Assembly: GCA_947561395.2 (NCBI GenBank)
Contig: OX387190.1
Location: forward strand, 12,952,858-13,016,857
Direction: 5' to 3'
DNA: 64,000 nt
Source of the DNA: Buxus sempervirens
Taxonomy: Eukaryota > Streptophyta > Magnoliopsida > Buxales > Buxaceae
Shown: positions 44,587 to 56,759 of the stretch, piece after piece
Layout of the letters: the number at the start of each line of letters is the position of its first letter
Position numbering within the stretch: the stretch's first letter is position 1
The notes under the pieces: generated by a model
Told to the model about the DNA's origin: nothing
The model's database searches: none
What the model saw: only the letters and a program-made list of their open reading frames with translations
Position numbers and translations under genes: made by a program

Positions 44587-45948
44587 TCATCCAAATTTCT
44601 CCCCCTTTCTTGATGGTGGTTTGGGTTCCCAAGACCTTGAGTAGTGCTTGTAGGCATCTTGAGATCTGGAGTGCAGCCAACAGAGCTTGTGATCCATCTC
44701 CAGCTGAGTCTTCCGAATGCATTCCAGAAAATGACCCGCTTCATTTTGCATACGTTGCTGAGCAGCAACGTCCCTTTGTACTTCTCCACAAGTGAAATCA
44801 ACATCCTTTATCAATTGCCCCAGCTTCTCTTGGGTTTCGGATTTGAACATGCTCATCATGAGCATGTGAGACCTAACCTCTGAAAAGAAAGCCTCCTGAG
44901 AAGCTTGCATTGAATTCAGTTTCTCTATGATGGCCACAGCATCAGGGCTGGACAGAGAGGACTGAGAAGAGGAGGGATCAGAGGACATTACCCGAAATGG
45001 ACTTGCTCGTTTACTGCGGGTCAGAGTGGATGAAGCAATGGGAGGACGGGGATGCATAATCAATTTAGTAGGATCAGGGAGTACCCCCTGATGAACACAC
45101 ATGTACGAGATGAAAATTCCAAAAGGAAGAGCTGCAGTCTTGGATTTTAAATTCCTAGACTGAAGAATCTGATGGAAGATAATGGAAGGAATACAGATAC
45201 TTTCTCTGTTCCAGATGGCATGAAGAAGTCTTGCCCGATGGTGAGAGATTTCTGAGTGATGATCAGAAGGAACAAGAGAAGCACAGACAAACAAGTTCAA
45301 GATCCGGAGAAGATCTTGAAGAGAGCCATGAGGCAAATAGTTGGGCTTGTTCTTAATGGAAGTGGGAGCACCCTCAACTATTAGAGACGGAATAATGGAC
45401 TCCATAGGAGGATCAGAATGAGACTCAAGAAAGTTAAAGGAGGGAGAGTCAACAATTGGTAGTTCAAGCAGAGAGGAAATAAGCTCTTTCGAGAAGTCGA
45501 AAGAAATTCCCCTGACATAGGCTTTGAAAGAGCCTTGATTGGCAAGATGAAGTTGATGACGATTAGAGTAAAATTCACGGACCAAGTTCGGATAAGCAAA
45601 GCCACCAAGTAACGCAAATTTATTCCAACCATTGTCCGAAAACAATGACTAGAAAGGGGATTCAGAAAAAGAGTCAAGCTTGATGGCCCTTTCCAGAAGA
45701 AGAGGCCTGTGCTTGAAGAAGGTATTGAAATCAGATAAACCATTCCCCACAAATGGTTCAGAAGAATGAGAAGGGGAAGGAGGTCTCACAGGAGGAGAAG
45801 GAATAACCGGAGAAGACCTCACAGGAGGAGACTTCACAGGAGGAGACCTCACAGGAGGAGATGATGTTGAAGGAGAATCCGTTCTCGACTTTCTCTTGAG
45901 AGGCATGGTAAAAGAAATGGAAGAGAAAGAGAAAACAGACAGCACCAA
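44587..45948 (-). CDS. Extra gene downstream of pol in the young Sirevirus (env-position gene)
   Basis: This region, open over most of its length, lies where Sireviruses carry an additional, sometimes env-like, gene. The N-terminal part is Ser/Pro-rich with SPPVRSPPVK-type repeats. The middle (LVREFYSNRHQLHLANQGSF, then YVRGISFDFSKELI) resembles the plant-transposon protein domain often annotated as Transposase_32. The C-terminal part is rich in charged residues and is probably coiled coil (around VRSHMLMMSMFKSETQEKLG). I see no clear transmembrane segment, so an envelope role is not supported by the sequence. Its function is unknown. Confidence 0.6.
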
Positions 45949-47082
45949 CCAACAAAACGAGAAAGCCCTAAGTGCTAAAAAAACTACTAAACCCTAGCTT
46001 CGAATAAAGAGAGAAAACTACAGAACTAGGAAGCAGAAAAATGGAGAAGCAGGACGAAGATAGTAAAAAAATTTTACCTGAACAGTAGACAGGAAGGAAG
46101 AAGATGACAGCGACAGCAGCACCGGGACACGACGCGAGAAGCGAGGGAAAAGCGAAGAGGGTGAAAAGAACAGGGGTAAAAAAGATAGTGCACTTTCACC
46201 TATATATAGGCAAACAAAATACGCTGCCAGCGAGGAACTGGCAGCGTAGAAGGTGCACATGCACACACAAAGAAAACTACAGATTCAATGCATAAATTTA
46301 TAAAAGAGGTTTGATCAATTTTTCATGACATCCTCCTACTTCCAAACATGAAGCTGAGATTTTAGCTTAACCAAAAATCATCCAGATAATCAACTTATTC
46401 AATCTAAGAAGTACTTAGCACAAAACTGATCTTGAAGTACCTATCAAAGTTAATTCAGATGTGGTACATTTCATATCAAAGAGCAAAATTTCATTTATGG
46501 TTTCTCATACTATAAATTTTCTTCAAGATATTAAGTACATATGCATACTAAGGAGCCAATGCTTGTGAGAAATGAGCAACATTTTTGACTTTTACACTTC
46601 ATACATATAGAAGACTATTTCAGTGTAAACAATCTTGAAAAGTATAGACATATCCCAACTTCATTTTGGTGGCTTTCGCACATCTGAGATAGGTAGCCTT
46701 TTCTGATCTCTTTTTCTTTTTAAAGAAGGCATTGACCCTTAAAAAACCTGAGTTTACAGTTCATTCCAAGAATATACCTTCTTTATCTTTTTCTTTTTGA
46801 GATTTACAGTGGCTTTCACTCTAATCTCTATGGCAGCCATTTCCAAAACTTTTCTTTTCACACAGGTGATAGCCTATAGATCCCAAGCTTTACCACACAA
46901 TAAGCTTCAATACATACAGGTGTTTCAGACAAAGTTGCTGGTTAGAAATAAGACATTTCTGTCAATATGCATACACTCAATCTTCCTGAAAACAGATCTT
47001 AGTAATAAGAACACACAAATTCATTTTGAACAGATATGTGAGACATTTTACATCAAAATTAACTCAAAACAGAACCTGATTT
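45949..47082. other. Spacer between pol and the extra gene of the young Sirevirus
   Basis: Non-coding, about 1.1 kb. The stretch next to pol (46,930-47,082) is nearly the same as 54,127-54,280 at the truncated end of the older element. This long gap may hold the splice or promoter signals for the extra gene, but none is obvious. Confidence 0.5.
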
Positions 47083-50000
47083 TCAGTTTTGAGAGCATAC
47101 TCCTAGGGATTTCCTAAGAGATTCAAATCTTTTTTGATCTAAAGGTTTGGTAAAAATGTCAGCCAACTGTTTTTCAGTAGATATGTATTCAATCACAACA
47201 GTTTTGTCTTCAATCAACTCTCTTATAAAGTGATGCCTGATATCTATATGTTTGGTCCTTGAGTGTTGATTCTTAGAGATATTTATGGCACTTTGATTAT
47301 CACAGAAGAGAATCATTTGATCTTGATCTATCCCATAATCTGATAACATTTGTTTCATCCAAATAAGTTGAGTACAACTGCTTCCTGCAGCAATATACTC
47401 AGCTTCAGCAGTACTCAGAGAAACACAGTTTTGTTTCTTGCTTAACCAGGCAATAAGATTATTTCCCATGTAAAAGCAACCACCAGAGGTGCTTTTTCTG
47501 TCATCCATACACCCAGCCCAATCAGCATCAGTGTATCCAGTTAGATGTGGGTTTGTCTTTTTGGAAAACCAGATTCCCAGATCAATAGTCCCATTAACAT
47601 ATTTTATAATCCTTTTAACCGCATTCAGATGGGATTCTTTAGGATTAGCCTGATATCTAGCACATACTCCAACACTAAAGCTTATATCAGGTCTACTTGC
47701 TGTTAAGTACAGTAGACTCCCAATCATTCCCCTGTACAGGGTAGGGTCTACAACCTTTCCAGATTCATCTTTTCCAAGTCTTAAACTAGTACTCATAGGA
47801 GTCCTAGCATGTTTAGCATGAGTTAAGCTGAATCTCTTAACAAGATTTCTTGAATATTTTGCTTGAGAGAAAAAAATTCCTTGTTGAGATTGATAAATCT
47901 GAAGACCTAAGAAAAAATTCAGTTCACCCATCATACTCATTTCAAATTCACTTTTCATTAAATCAGCAAAGAGGTGAGCATGATTTTCAGAAGTGGACCC
48001 AAACACTATGTCATCAACATAGATTTGAGCAATCAAAATATGTTTGGACTCTCTTTGAATAAAGAGAGTTTTATCTACATTTCCTCTCATAAAACCAGAT
48101 TCAAGTAAAAAGAAAGTAAGTCTCTCATACCAAGCTCTAGGAGCTTGTTTGAGTCCATACAAAGCTTTGTTCAGTTTATAGACATATTTAGGATGATTTG
48201 TGTCCTCAAATCCTTTAGGTTGCTCTACATAGACCTCTTCATTCAGATATCCATTCAAAAATGCACTCTTAACATCCATTTGAAACAGTTTAAACTTCAA
48301 GTAACATGCAATAGACAGCAGTAATCTGATTGATTCTAACCTAGCTACAGGAGCAAAGGTTTCATCAAAATCTATTCCTTCTACTTGAGTATACCCCTGA
48401 GCAACAAGCCTAGCCTTATTTCTGGTTACTACCCCATTCTCATCAGATTTGTTCTTAAAAATCCACTTGGTTCCTATCACATTCAGATCAGAAGGTCTTT
48501 CAACCAATTCCCAAACATTGTTTCTAGTAAATTGATTTAGTTCTTCATGCATAGCATTCAACCAAGAATCATCCAACAATGAATCTTTATAAGATTTTGG
48601 CTCAAATTGAGATAAGTAGGAAGAAAATCTTACCTCATTCTGTAGTTGATGTCCTGTTCTTACTCCATCTGAAATTTTTTCAACAATTTGCTCAGTTGGG
48701 TGGTCTTTGAGAGTTCTAGCCAGAGGAACCACTTCAATGCTTGAGGAAGCATCTCTGATTTCATCCTCTTCATCTACAGCCTGCATAAATTCACTGTCAT
48801 TACTTTCATCATCTATTAGCACATTAATAGATTCCATTACAACTGATTTCTGCAAATTGAAAACTCTGTAAGCTCTACTAGAAGAAGAATATCCTAGAAA
48901 AATTCCTTCATCACTTCTAGAATCAAATTTTCCTAGATTTTCTCTGTCCCTTAAGATATAGCATTTACTTCCAAATACTCTGAAATATTTCAAATTTGGC
49001 TGTTTTCCTTTCCAAAGTTCATAGGGAGTTTGTTTCCATCCAGATCTGATATAAACTCTGTTACTAATGTAACAGGCAGTGTTTATAGCTTCAGCCCAGA
49101 ATTTTGTTGAAATTTTCTTGGCTATCATCATGGTTCTAGCCATTTCTTGTAAAACTCTGTTCTTCCTCTCCACAACTCCATTTTGTTGTGGGGTCTTAGG
49201 AGCAGAAAATTCATGTTTGATTCCATGTTCTTCACAGAAATTGGAAAACATTTGATTCTCAAATTCTGTCCCATGGTCAGATCTGATTCTTACAATCTTT
49301 CCTATTTGCAAGTTCTTTTCAACTTGAATTTGGCAGCACAGATGTTTAAAACAGTTGACACATTCAGATTTTTCTCTTAGAAAGTCTACCCAAGTATATC
49401 TGCTGTAGTCATCTACTGCAACAAATATATATTTCTTTCCTCCCAGACTTTCAGTCTTTGTAGGTCCCATTAAATCCATATGAATCAGTTCTAATGGTCT
49501 TGATGTTCCTACAATGTTGGTTTTCTTATGTGTGGCTTTGATTTGCTTTCCTTGGTTGCAAGGACCACACATTCCTTCCTTTTTATTTTTCCCAAACTTG
49601 GGAATTCCTCTAACCAGCTCAGACTTAGAGATTTTTGACAAATCTCTATAGTTAATGTGGCCAAGTCTTCTATGCCACAAATCAATTTCATTGCCTATGG
49701 AGGATTTTAAAGAGCACTCACTGTTTCCAATAATCCCATAGCAATTATCACTTGTTCTTTCACCTACAAGAACAGTCCTACCAGATTTATCCAGTATTTT
49801 GCACTCTTTTCTGGTAAAATTAACAAATAATCTGGAATCACATAATTGGCTAATACTGATAAGATTTGCCTTCAAACCAGATACAAATAGAACATTCTTT
49901 AAGCAAACTCCATTTGGACCTGTAACAGTTCCTTTACCTTTAACTTGGGAAGTGTTTCCATCACCAAATGTAACACTTCCACCAAAATATTCTTCAAAGG

Positions 50001-52041
50001 TACTAAACATATCCTTATGACCACACGTGTGTCTTGAACAACCACTGTCCAAGTACCACATGTTGACATCATGAGCTTTTAAAGCTACATGAACCACATT
50101 AGCAACTAATGAATCTTTTATTACCCAAATCTGTTTCTCAGAAGTCTTCTGAACATTACCTTCATCAACTACTTGAGTTTTTGAAGGAAGCTTCTTAGAC
50201 AAATTTGAGACTTCCTGATTTAATGTTTCAGTCAACTTTAACAGAGAGTCAAATCTGTTGTATAAGTCAAGGGACTGACTTTGATTTACCTTTCTCTTAT
50301 TTTCAAAATATCCATCAGGGAAACCATACAATGCATAACACTTTGGTCTTATATGACCCTTTTTATTGCAGTGATGGCATACAGGTATAAACCTATTTTC
50401 AGAAAAATCAGCATTTCTAGACTTGCCAGCATTTCTAAACTGTACAGATTTAGATTTCTCAGAAGTTGAAGATTTACCTGTTGATCTTACTTCTCCAGCA
50501 GAGATTTTCTGTGAAGATTCCTTGTTTTGATTACTTACACTCATTCTTTTTCCAGCAGAATTTGAGCTTTCAGGAACTTCCTTTGAAATTGATTCCTCAG
50601 TAATTTGAAGATTTCCTGCAGAAGAATTTGAAGCATTAGATTTACTTGAATTTGAAACTTTCTCAAATTCAATTACTTTACCTTGTAGTTCAGAAATCTG
50701 AGCTTCCTTTTCTTTTATTTTGTCAGTTTTTTCAGTTAGAGAAGTTACCAGAGAATTTTCTTTAGCATGTTTTTCAAGTAACTTCTGGTTTATTGAATCT
50801 ATTTCTGCAAGAGCTTTCTTTCTCTCTGTTTCTGATTCCTTCAATTTTTTACCCAGTTTCTTGATTTTTTTCTGAGCTCTATTGAATTCCTTATAGAGCT
50901 GATTGTATGCTTCTTGTAGTTCTTCTTCATCATCTGATAAAGTCTCTTTGTTATCTCCTGCAATTCCAGAGATTGAACTACCAGAGGAGGATGAGTAAAA
51001 AGAATTGAAAGCAGTAAAATTAGCAGACATATCCTCATCAGATTGTGAAGAATTATCAGTGTTACTGTCATCCCAAGTAACCTGATAATTAGTCTTTTTC
51101 TTTTTATCTTTTGAGGGACAATCAGAGGCAACATGTCCAAATCCTCTACATTTGTAACATTGAACCTCATCATTCTGAGAAGATTTCTTCTCCTTTCTTG
51201 GATCAGACATTTTCTTATCAGATCTCCTATTAGATCTGTCCATGGATGATGAAGAATTGAATTGTTTCTTTTTAAACATTTTCTTAAACTTTTTGGCTAA
51301 GAGAACAAGTTCATCCATATCAACATCAGAATTATCTGATTCTTCAGTATTTACAGATTTTACAGAATTTAGAGCTATTCCTTTATTTGTTTTTGGAATA
51401 TTCAGATCTAGCTCATAAGTCTGTAAAGATCCTACCAGATCTTCAATTCTCATGTTATCTACATCTTTTGCCTCTTGTATGGCAGTTACTTTAGGTCTGA
51501 ATCTTTCAGGCAAAGATCTTAAGATTTTTCTAATAACCTTTGATGTAGAGATTTTTTCTCCAAGATTAAAACTAGAATTAACAATATCAGAGAGTTTAGC
51601 ATAAAACTCATCAAAAGACTCATCATCTTTCATATACAAAGTTTCGAAAGATGTAGTAAGTCTCTTAAGTCTGGACAGCTTGACAGCTGAGGTTCCTTCA
51701 TGAGTGACCTCTAGGATGTCCCAAGCTTCCTTAGCAACTTCACATGAGGAAATTCTCCTGAATTCCTCAACACTAACAGCACAAAATAAGGCATTCATTG
51801 CCTTGTTATTCCATCCACATTGATCAGATTCAGTTTTAGTCCACTGATCATGAGGTTTGGGGATCACAACACCTACTTCTGTTGTGATCACAGGTGGATG
51901 ATAACCATTACAAACCGAGAGCCAGACACGCTCATCGATTGATTTCAGGTAAGCTCTCATTCTTGCTTTCCAGTAAGAATAATTGTTACCTTCAAATAAA
52001 GGAGGTCTAGAGGCAGATCCTCCTTCTTTTCCAAAATCCAT
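47083..52041 (-). CDS. gag-pol polyprotein of the young Sirevirus, 1,652 residues
   Basis: One uninterrupted frame. Gag (about residues 1-620) has a UBN2-type N-terminus ([20 protein letters not shown]), a CCHC knuckle near residue 297 ([14 protein letters not shown]), a Lys/Glu-rich probable coiled coil and a second knuckle near 557 ([14 protein letters not shown]). The protease follows with DSG near 660. The integrase zinc domain ([17 protein letters not shown]) is near 790-830, with catalytic-core text HMDLMGP and [11 protein letters not shown]. Reverse transcriptase has [31 protein letters not shown] and YVDD near 1,340. RNase H has [18 protein letters not shown] near 1,504. The order protease-integrase-RT-RNase H defines Ty1/copia. 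It ends just before the spacer and the extra gene. Confidence 0.95.
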   Translation of the reverse strand: MDFGKEGGSASRPPLFEGNNYSYWKARMRAYLKSIDERVWLSVCNGYHPPVITTEVGVVIPKPHDQWTKTESDQCGWNNKAMNALFCAVSVEEFRRISSCEVAKEAWDILEVTHEGTSAVKLSRLKRLTTSFETLYMKDDESFDEFYAKLSDIVNSSFNLGEKISTSKVIRKILRSLPERFRPKVTAIQEAKDVDNMRIEDLVGSLQTYELDLNIPKTNKGIALNSVKSVNTEESDNSDVDMDELVLLAKKFKKMFKKKQFNSSSSMDRSNRRSDKKMSDPRKEKKSSQNDEVQCYKCRGFGHVASDCPSKDKKKKTNYQVTWDDSNTDNSSQSDEDMSANFTAFNSFYSSSSGSSISGIAGDNKETLSDDEEELQEAYNQLYKEFNRAQKKIKKLGKKLKESETERKKALAEIDSINQKLLEKHAKENSLVTSLTEKTDKIKEKEAQISELQGKVIEFEKVSNSSKSNASNSSAGNLQITEESISKEVPESSNSAGKRMSVSNQNKESSQKISAGEVRSTGKSSTSEKSKSVQFRNAGKSRNADFSENRFIPVCHHCNKKGHIRPKCYALYGFPDGYFENKRKVNQSQSLDLYNRFDSLLKLTETLNQEVSNLSKKLPSKTQVVDEGNVQKTSEKQIWVIKDSLVANVVHVALKAHDVNMWYLDSGCSRHTCGHKDMFSTFEEYFGGSVTFGDGNTSQVKGKGTVTGPNGVCLKNVLFVSGLKANLISISQLCDSRLFVNFTRKECKILDKSGRTVLVGERTSDNCYGIIGNSECSLKSSIGNEIDLWHRRLGHINYRDLSKISKSELVRGIPKFGKNKKEGMCGPCNQGKQIKATHKKTNIVGTSRPLELIHMDLMGPTKTESLGGKKYIFVAVDDYSRYTWVDFLREKSECVNCFKHLCCQIQVEKNLQIGKIVRIRSDHGTEFENQMFSNFCEEHGIKHEFSAPKTPQQNGVVERKNRVLQEMARTMMIAKKISTKFWAEAINTACYISNRVYIRSGWKQTPYELWKGKQPNLKYFRVFGSKCYILRDRENLGKFDSRSDEGIFLGYSSSSRAYRVFNLQKSVVMESINVLIDDESNDSEFMQAVDEEDEIRDASSSIEVVPLARTLKDHPTEQIVEKISDGVRTGHQLQNEVRFSSYLSQFEPKSYKDSLLDDSWLNAMHEELNQFTRNNVWELVERPSDLNVIGTKWIFKNKSDENGVVTRNKARLVAQGYTQVEGIDFDETFAPVARLESIRLLLSIACYLKFKLFQMDVKSAFLNGYLNEEVYVEQPKGFEDTNHPKYVYKLNKALYGLKQAPRAWYERLTFFLLESGFMRGNVDKTLFIQRESKHILIAQIYVDDIVFGSTSENHAHLFADLMKSEFEMSMMGELNFFLGLQIYQSQQGIFFSQAKYSRNLVKRFSLTHAKHARTPMSTSLRLGKDESGKVVDPTLYRGMIGSLLYLTASRPDISFSVGVCARYQANPKESHLNAVKRIIKYVNGTIDLGIWFSKKTNPHLTGYTDADWAGCMDDRKSTSGGCFYMGNNLIAWLSKKQNCVSLSTAEAEYIAAGSSCTQLIWMKQMLSDYGIDQDQMILFCDNQSAINISKNQHSRTKHIDIRHHFIRELIEDKTVVIEYISTEKQLADIFTKPLDQKRFESLRKSLGVCSQN

Positions 52042-52086
52042 GCTATAGATCTAGATCACACTATGTATAGCAATTCAAAGTGAATT

Positions 52087-52099
52087 GGCTCTGATACCA
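52087..52099 (-). other. Primer binding site of the young Sirevirus
   Basis: The minus strand reads TGGTATCAGAGCC two bases from the 5' LTR, complementary to initiator tRNA-Met. Confidence 0.9.
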
Positions 52100-52101
52100 C
52101 T

Positions 52102-53124
52102 TGAAAGAGTAGAGGACTACTCTTAAGGTCCACGATCTATAACGATTCAGAATTTAACAATTGCGGAAACAGTACACAAAGAATTATACGAGGAAACCTG
52201 GATCCAGATCCAGGAAAAACCTCGAGTCTATATGAGGCGACTAACCCTTCAAAATCCACTATTGAATGAGAAGACAATTACAAAGGAGAACATACTTAAC
52301 CTTTACAATTTGACTCACTCAACAGCAATCCACAGTTCGAATCCACGAACTGCTACACAGCTTGAATCCACAAGCTGCAGAACACGATCAGTCCAGATCG
52401 CAAACAATCACTCTCCAGTGATCCACAGTTCGAATCCACGAACTGCAACACAGCTTGAATCCACAAGCTGCAGGACACGATCAATCCAGATCGCATCAAT
52501 CCTCTCAGAATCCACTGAGACGATCCAATGCAGTAGGAATCCACCTACGCATCAATCAAGGTCGATCACCAGTCCAGGCGATCACACGATCAGATGAAGT
52601 TCTGAATTGAAGAAGAATCCACTGTCTTCAATTCCAGGCGATCTATCTCAGATCTCCCCCTCACTCAATCGTCGACTCTCTAAAGAAGATTTGATCGAAT
52701 CTCAAAAACCTCAAGATTCGAAAAGCAAATGATCCAAAGAAAAAAGTCATCTTAAAAATTACAACTCGTCTATTTAAAGAATAAAACACAGATCGCGTCG
52801 AGCGCTGGTAGCGTCGTGAAGCGATCGAAGTAGACGGCTGGTAGCGAACTCATGTCCCGCTCAGAGTGAGTTGAATCTGTTAAACGCGCGCTGCTAGCGG
52901 GAGAGTACGCGGCAGGTGCACGATCCTTGCTTTTGACACACGAATTTCCTTATGTGCTACCAGCGGGGTGGCAGCGGTGTGGTAGCAGTGTGGTGGCACC
53001 AACTTCTTCTTCTTTACTGAATTTACTGAATTTTCATTGTTTAATTTGCACATCTTGAAGCTTCATTAGAAACCTAATTTGTCAATCATTTGCCATAACA
53101 GGAGTGTGAGTTTTCACACTTACA
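52102..53124 (-). repeat. 5' LTR of the young Sirevirus
   Basis: 1,023 bp, the same length as the 3' LTR. The four differences I see all lie in the last 150 bp of the plus-strand text (between about 52,975 and 53,050). Confidence 0.93.
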
Positions 53125-53129
53125 GTGGA

Positions 53130-54126
53130 TAAAACGCTCTTTATTCAAAGAGAGTCCAAACATATTTTCATTGCTCAAATCTATGTTGATGACATAGTGT
53201 TTGGGTCCACTTCTGAAAATCATGCTCACTCCTTTGCTGACTTAATGAAAAGTGAATTTGAAATGAGTAGGATGGGTGAACTGAATTTTTTCTTAGGTCT
53301 TCAGATTTATCAATCTCAACAAGGAATTTTTTTCTCTCAAGCAAAATATTCAAGAAATCTTGTTAAGAGATTCAGCTTAACTCATGCTAAACATGCTAGG
53401 ACTCCTATGAGTACTAGTTTAAAACTTGGAAAAGATGAATCTGGAAAAGTTGTAGACCCTACCCTGTACAGAGGAATGATTGGGAGTCTACTGTACTTAA
53501 CAGCAAGTAGACCTGATATAAGCTTTAGTGTTGGAGTTTGTGCTAGATATCAGGCTAATCCTAAAGAATCCCATCTGAATGCTGTAAAAAGGATTATAAA
53601 ATATGTTAATGGAACTGTTGATCTGGGAATCTGGTTTTCCAAAGAGACAAACCCACATCTTACTAGATACACTGATGCTGATTGGGCTGGGTGTATGGAT
53701 GACAGAAAAAGCACCTCTGGTGGTTGTTTTTACATGGGTAATAATCTCATTGCCTGGTTAAGCAAGAAGCAAAACTGTGTTTCTCTAAGTACTGCTGAAG
53801 CTGAGTATATTTCTGCAGGAAGCAGCTGTACTCAACTTATATGGATGAAACAAATGTTATCTGATTATGGGTTAGATCAAGATCAAATGATTCTCTTCTG
53901 TGACAATCAAAGTGCCATAAATATCTCCAAGAATCCTGTTCAACACTCAAGGACCAAACATATAGATATCAGGCATCACTTTATAAGAGAGTTGATTGAA
54001 GACAAAACTATTATGATTGAATATATATCTACTGAAAAACAGTTGGCTGACATTTTTACCAAACCTTTAGATCAAAAAAGATTTGAATCTCTTAGGAAAT
54101 CCCTAGGAGTATGCTCTCAAAACTGA
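53130..54126 (+). pseudogene. pol of the older Sirevirus, 3' part
   Basis: Resumes right after the GTGGA duplication with [13 protein letters not shown], then YVDDIVFGS and the RNase H text [18 protein letters not shown], ending [13 protein letters not shown] as in the young element. It is separated from its own 5' part by the nested element. Confidence 0.92.
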
Positions 54127-55853
54127 AAATCAGGTTCTGTTTTGAGTTAATTTTGATGTAAAATGTCTCACATATCTGTTCAAAATGAATTTGTGTGTTC
54201 TTATTACTAAGATCTGTTTTCAGGAAGATTGAGTGTATGCATATTGACAGAAATGTCTTATTTCTAACCAGCAACTTGCTAAAAATCATGAAAAAGCCTT
54301 GAAAAAGGAACAATGTATGATATTTTCACATGAAGATCTAAATGGATTTTAGATCCTCTCTTATGTCAATATCACTTCTGGAATATCTCAAAAGATGGAA
54401 ATCAAAGCACAAGTTGCTCAAAACCAAGTTAAATCAAATCCGGAAAATTTGGTAAAAAGTATGCCATTTGCCTTGAAATCATTCAAATCCAATTCTAAAT
54501 TGACCCAAACCAAATCCATTTGAAATATTAGGGTAAATAAGAGTCTCATGCAAAATTTCAATCCATTCCGATAAAAATCCTAGGAGTTATGCTCCTTTAA
54601 AGTTGCTGCTGGGGATTTTTAAAAGTGGTAAGTGGGCAACTTTGGAAAATTGTCTAGAAAAATCCACTACATAGAAATCCACGAAATTTGGTGTGATTGA
54701 AGTCTGTATGGCCATCTTTCCAGAGAAACTAGCCTCATACAAAAATCCCTTCGGATGTGCCTTGGGTGGTGTCCCGAACAGGCCCCGAAGATCACAGATT
54801 TACCCAGAAAAATGCAAATGAGCAGTTCTGAGTAAATCGGCTACCAATAATTCAAATGGAATCCAAAAATTATGAAACCAATGGATTTGAAAATAGACTC
54901 AAAAAGGAATACTCAGAAATAAAAATCACTCGAATCGGACTTAAAACGAACACATGGCGGTCCGTCGAAGTGACAAGTTCTGTACTTGGACCTGAACTGT
55001 CCACTTAACTTCGACAGAGAAGTGTCAAAAATCGGCTAGATAGAAATTCATGAAATTTGGTGGACATAAACTAGACAGCCTCACCTTTCCCGTGGTTCTG
55101 GAATCGTCCCAAAATTCATCCGGATGATGAAGTTACGGACGTCCGAAGTAAGGGTACAGGTACTGTCAAGCTAAGCCACTTTTGAAGAAAACCAAATCCG
55201 AAAATTGACAAAAAGTGTGTGATTCGTGTGAGATGAATCCAAAACCTTTGAAAAACATTTAAAAACACTCCAGAATTTGATTGAGGTCATTTATTTGAGT
55301 TTTATCACAATAAATGCAATAAACCCCAAATATGAGCCTATCCCGCCAAAATAGTGATATGTGTGCAAAAGTGAAAAAAACCAAGCAAGATCCATACACA
55401 TGCATATAGATTCAACAAAATAGGTTCTAGCATAGCCTAGGGTTCCGTTCCATTATCGTTTCCCTCTGTTCTCTTTAAGATAATCAAGGGTACTTTGAAT
55501 ATGGAACGGTTTACAATCAATCAAAAAGGCCTTATGCTACATAGGTTCTAGCACTAGGGTCAATCCCCAGTCTCGTTTCTCCTAGATCCGCCTTCACGTT
55601 TTACGGCTAGGGGAGTCTTGAGATACTTTGAGCCAGGGAAGGATTTCCACACATACAAACAAGGCTTTACACTACAGAAAGGTAGAAGAAGAGATCTAGA
55701 TCTAGGAATGTAAAGACAGAAAATAAAAAGAAAAGTTGAGGCTTACCTGAGTGCTGGAGGCGATTCCACAGCGGTTTTCTTCTTCTCTTGGAGTTCTTCT
55801 TTGCGAGAATTCAAAACAAGAGTTGTGTGCCATTTGCTTGAGGAGGAGCCTCC

Positions 55854-55861
55854 TATTTATA
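55854..55861 (-). promoter_or_regulatory. TATA box of the minus-strand Tat-like LTR
   Basis: Plus TATTTATA, minus TATAAATA, in the same context as 8,916-8,923. It lies about 170 bp downstream of the palindrome cluster in LTR orientation. Confidence 0.55.
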
Positions 55862-56028
55862 GGCAAAGGCTAGGGTTAGGGTTGGTGAGAATGGTAGACA
55901 CAACATAATGTCTATAGCCCACCAACCTTAACCCTAAGGCTATTTCCGAGATTTCCCCTCATTTAATGAGGGATATGATGGTAAAAGTGAAAAGCTCTCG
56001 GAAAACCCTAATTTTGAGCAAAACTTGC

Positions 56029-56170
56029 GTATCCGGTATATCAGGCCGGATACACAAGGTCCTTAAGGTATCCGGTATACAATACCGGATACACTAAGCA
56101 CTGCTTGTATCCGGTATGTTCCACCGGATACAAAGAAAGGTACTTGTATCCGGCCTGAGTTGCCGGATAC
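56029..56170. repeat. Four GTATCCGG/CCGGATAC palindromes
   Basis: Units at about 56,029, 56,070, 56,107 and 56,146 share the stem GTATCCGG...CCGGATAC, with 8-9 base loops that all differ. In the homologous LTR at 9,090 the stem is GTATCCGAC...GTCGGATAC. Confidence 0.8.
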
Positions 56171-56741
56171 AAGGAAAAAAGCCTTTTTTCCAAATTTTAA
56201 CACAGGCAACACTTATTTACATGTAATATCGTTTAAGTAAATGTCCTCGTATTTTTTAATCTCCATTTACTTAAGATATTACATGTAAATAAGCAAACAC
56301 CCCCCCATTTGAATCCATTAAAAATAGTTCCAGACCCAAATTCCAAGTGAATAAAAAGTCAACTTTCCAGTTCTAGGCAAAATTCCGATTTTTCAGGTCT
56401 GGAAAAAAGGTTCAATATGTTAAAACCAAGGTATTCGTCAAGATTTAAAATCTCAACAAATTCTTTTATGCAATAACATGGCTAAAAACCTGATTACCGG
56501 GAAAAATTATCTTGAAATCTGGCTTTAAAAAATATTTCATTTTCTGGGGTCAAAAGTCAACAAAATTCAACCGGAAAAAGTTTGACTTTGCACAAAAGAT
56601 TGAATTCGGGCATCTTCCTTTTCCGTTTTGGATTCAAATGGGTTAAGTATCTCAAACCCAATGCAAAGAATTGGAAATTCCAATAAAATATTTCTCTCCT
56701 TCAAGATTTATCAAAAATCGTGCAATTTTGGGGTATCTACA

Positions 56742-56759
56742 ACTGCCCCTCTTTGCTGG
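56742..56759 (-). other. Polypurine tract of the Tat-like element
   Basis: The minus strand reads CCAGCAAAGAGGGGCAGT and abuts the LTR start TGTAGATACC. This fixes the orientation of the element. Confidence 0.7.

Larger units (their letters stand above)
43081..53124 (-). mobile_element. Young, whole-looking Sirevirus (Ty1/copia), 10,044 bp
   Basis: Two LTRs of 1,023 bp each, target duplication GTGGA, primer site, one long gag-pol frame, an extra gene downstream of pol and a polypurine tract are all present, in minus orientation. By eye I count four differences between the two LTRs (about 0.4%). At 1.3e-8 substitutions per site per year this is roughly 0.15 million years; slower rates give older dates. 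A long gag, two CCHC knuckles and an extra downstream gene are Sirevirus traits. It looks whole, although I have not tested activity. Confidence 0.92.
38019..54282 (+). mobile_element. Older Sirevirus (Ty1/copia), broken, split by a related element
   Basis: A 5' LTR (38,019-39,054) and priming site are followed by gag-pol coding (39,115-43,080), which resumes at 53,130-54,126 after the 10,044-bp element nested at 43,081-53,124. The GTGGA duplication (43,076-43,080 and 53,125-53,129) proves the nesting. After pol the sequence follows the younger element's downstream region until about 54,282, then stops abruptly. The extra downstream gene and the 3' LTR are missing. Apart from the insertion and the lost end it carries about two or three breaks. 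Its proteins are very similar to those of the nested element, so they belong to one subfamily. Confidence 0.9.
54283..56741 (-). mobile_element. 3' LTR of a minus-strand Tat/Ogre-like element, left end missing
   Basis: It aligns with 4,840-5,220 plus 8,169-9,346. Its right end (plus strand GGTATCTACA) is the start of the LTR read on the minus strand, and a polypurine tract follows, so this is the 3' LTR of the element extending rightward. About 250 bp or more of the LTR's far end, known from 4,591-4,840, is missing at the junction with the older Sirevirus. Confidence 0.82.
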
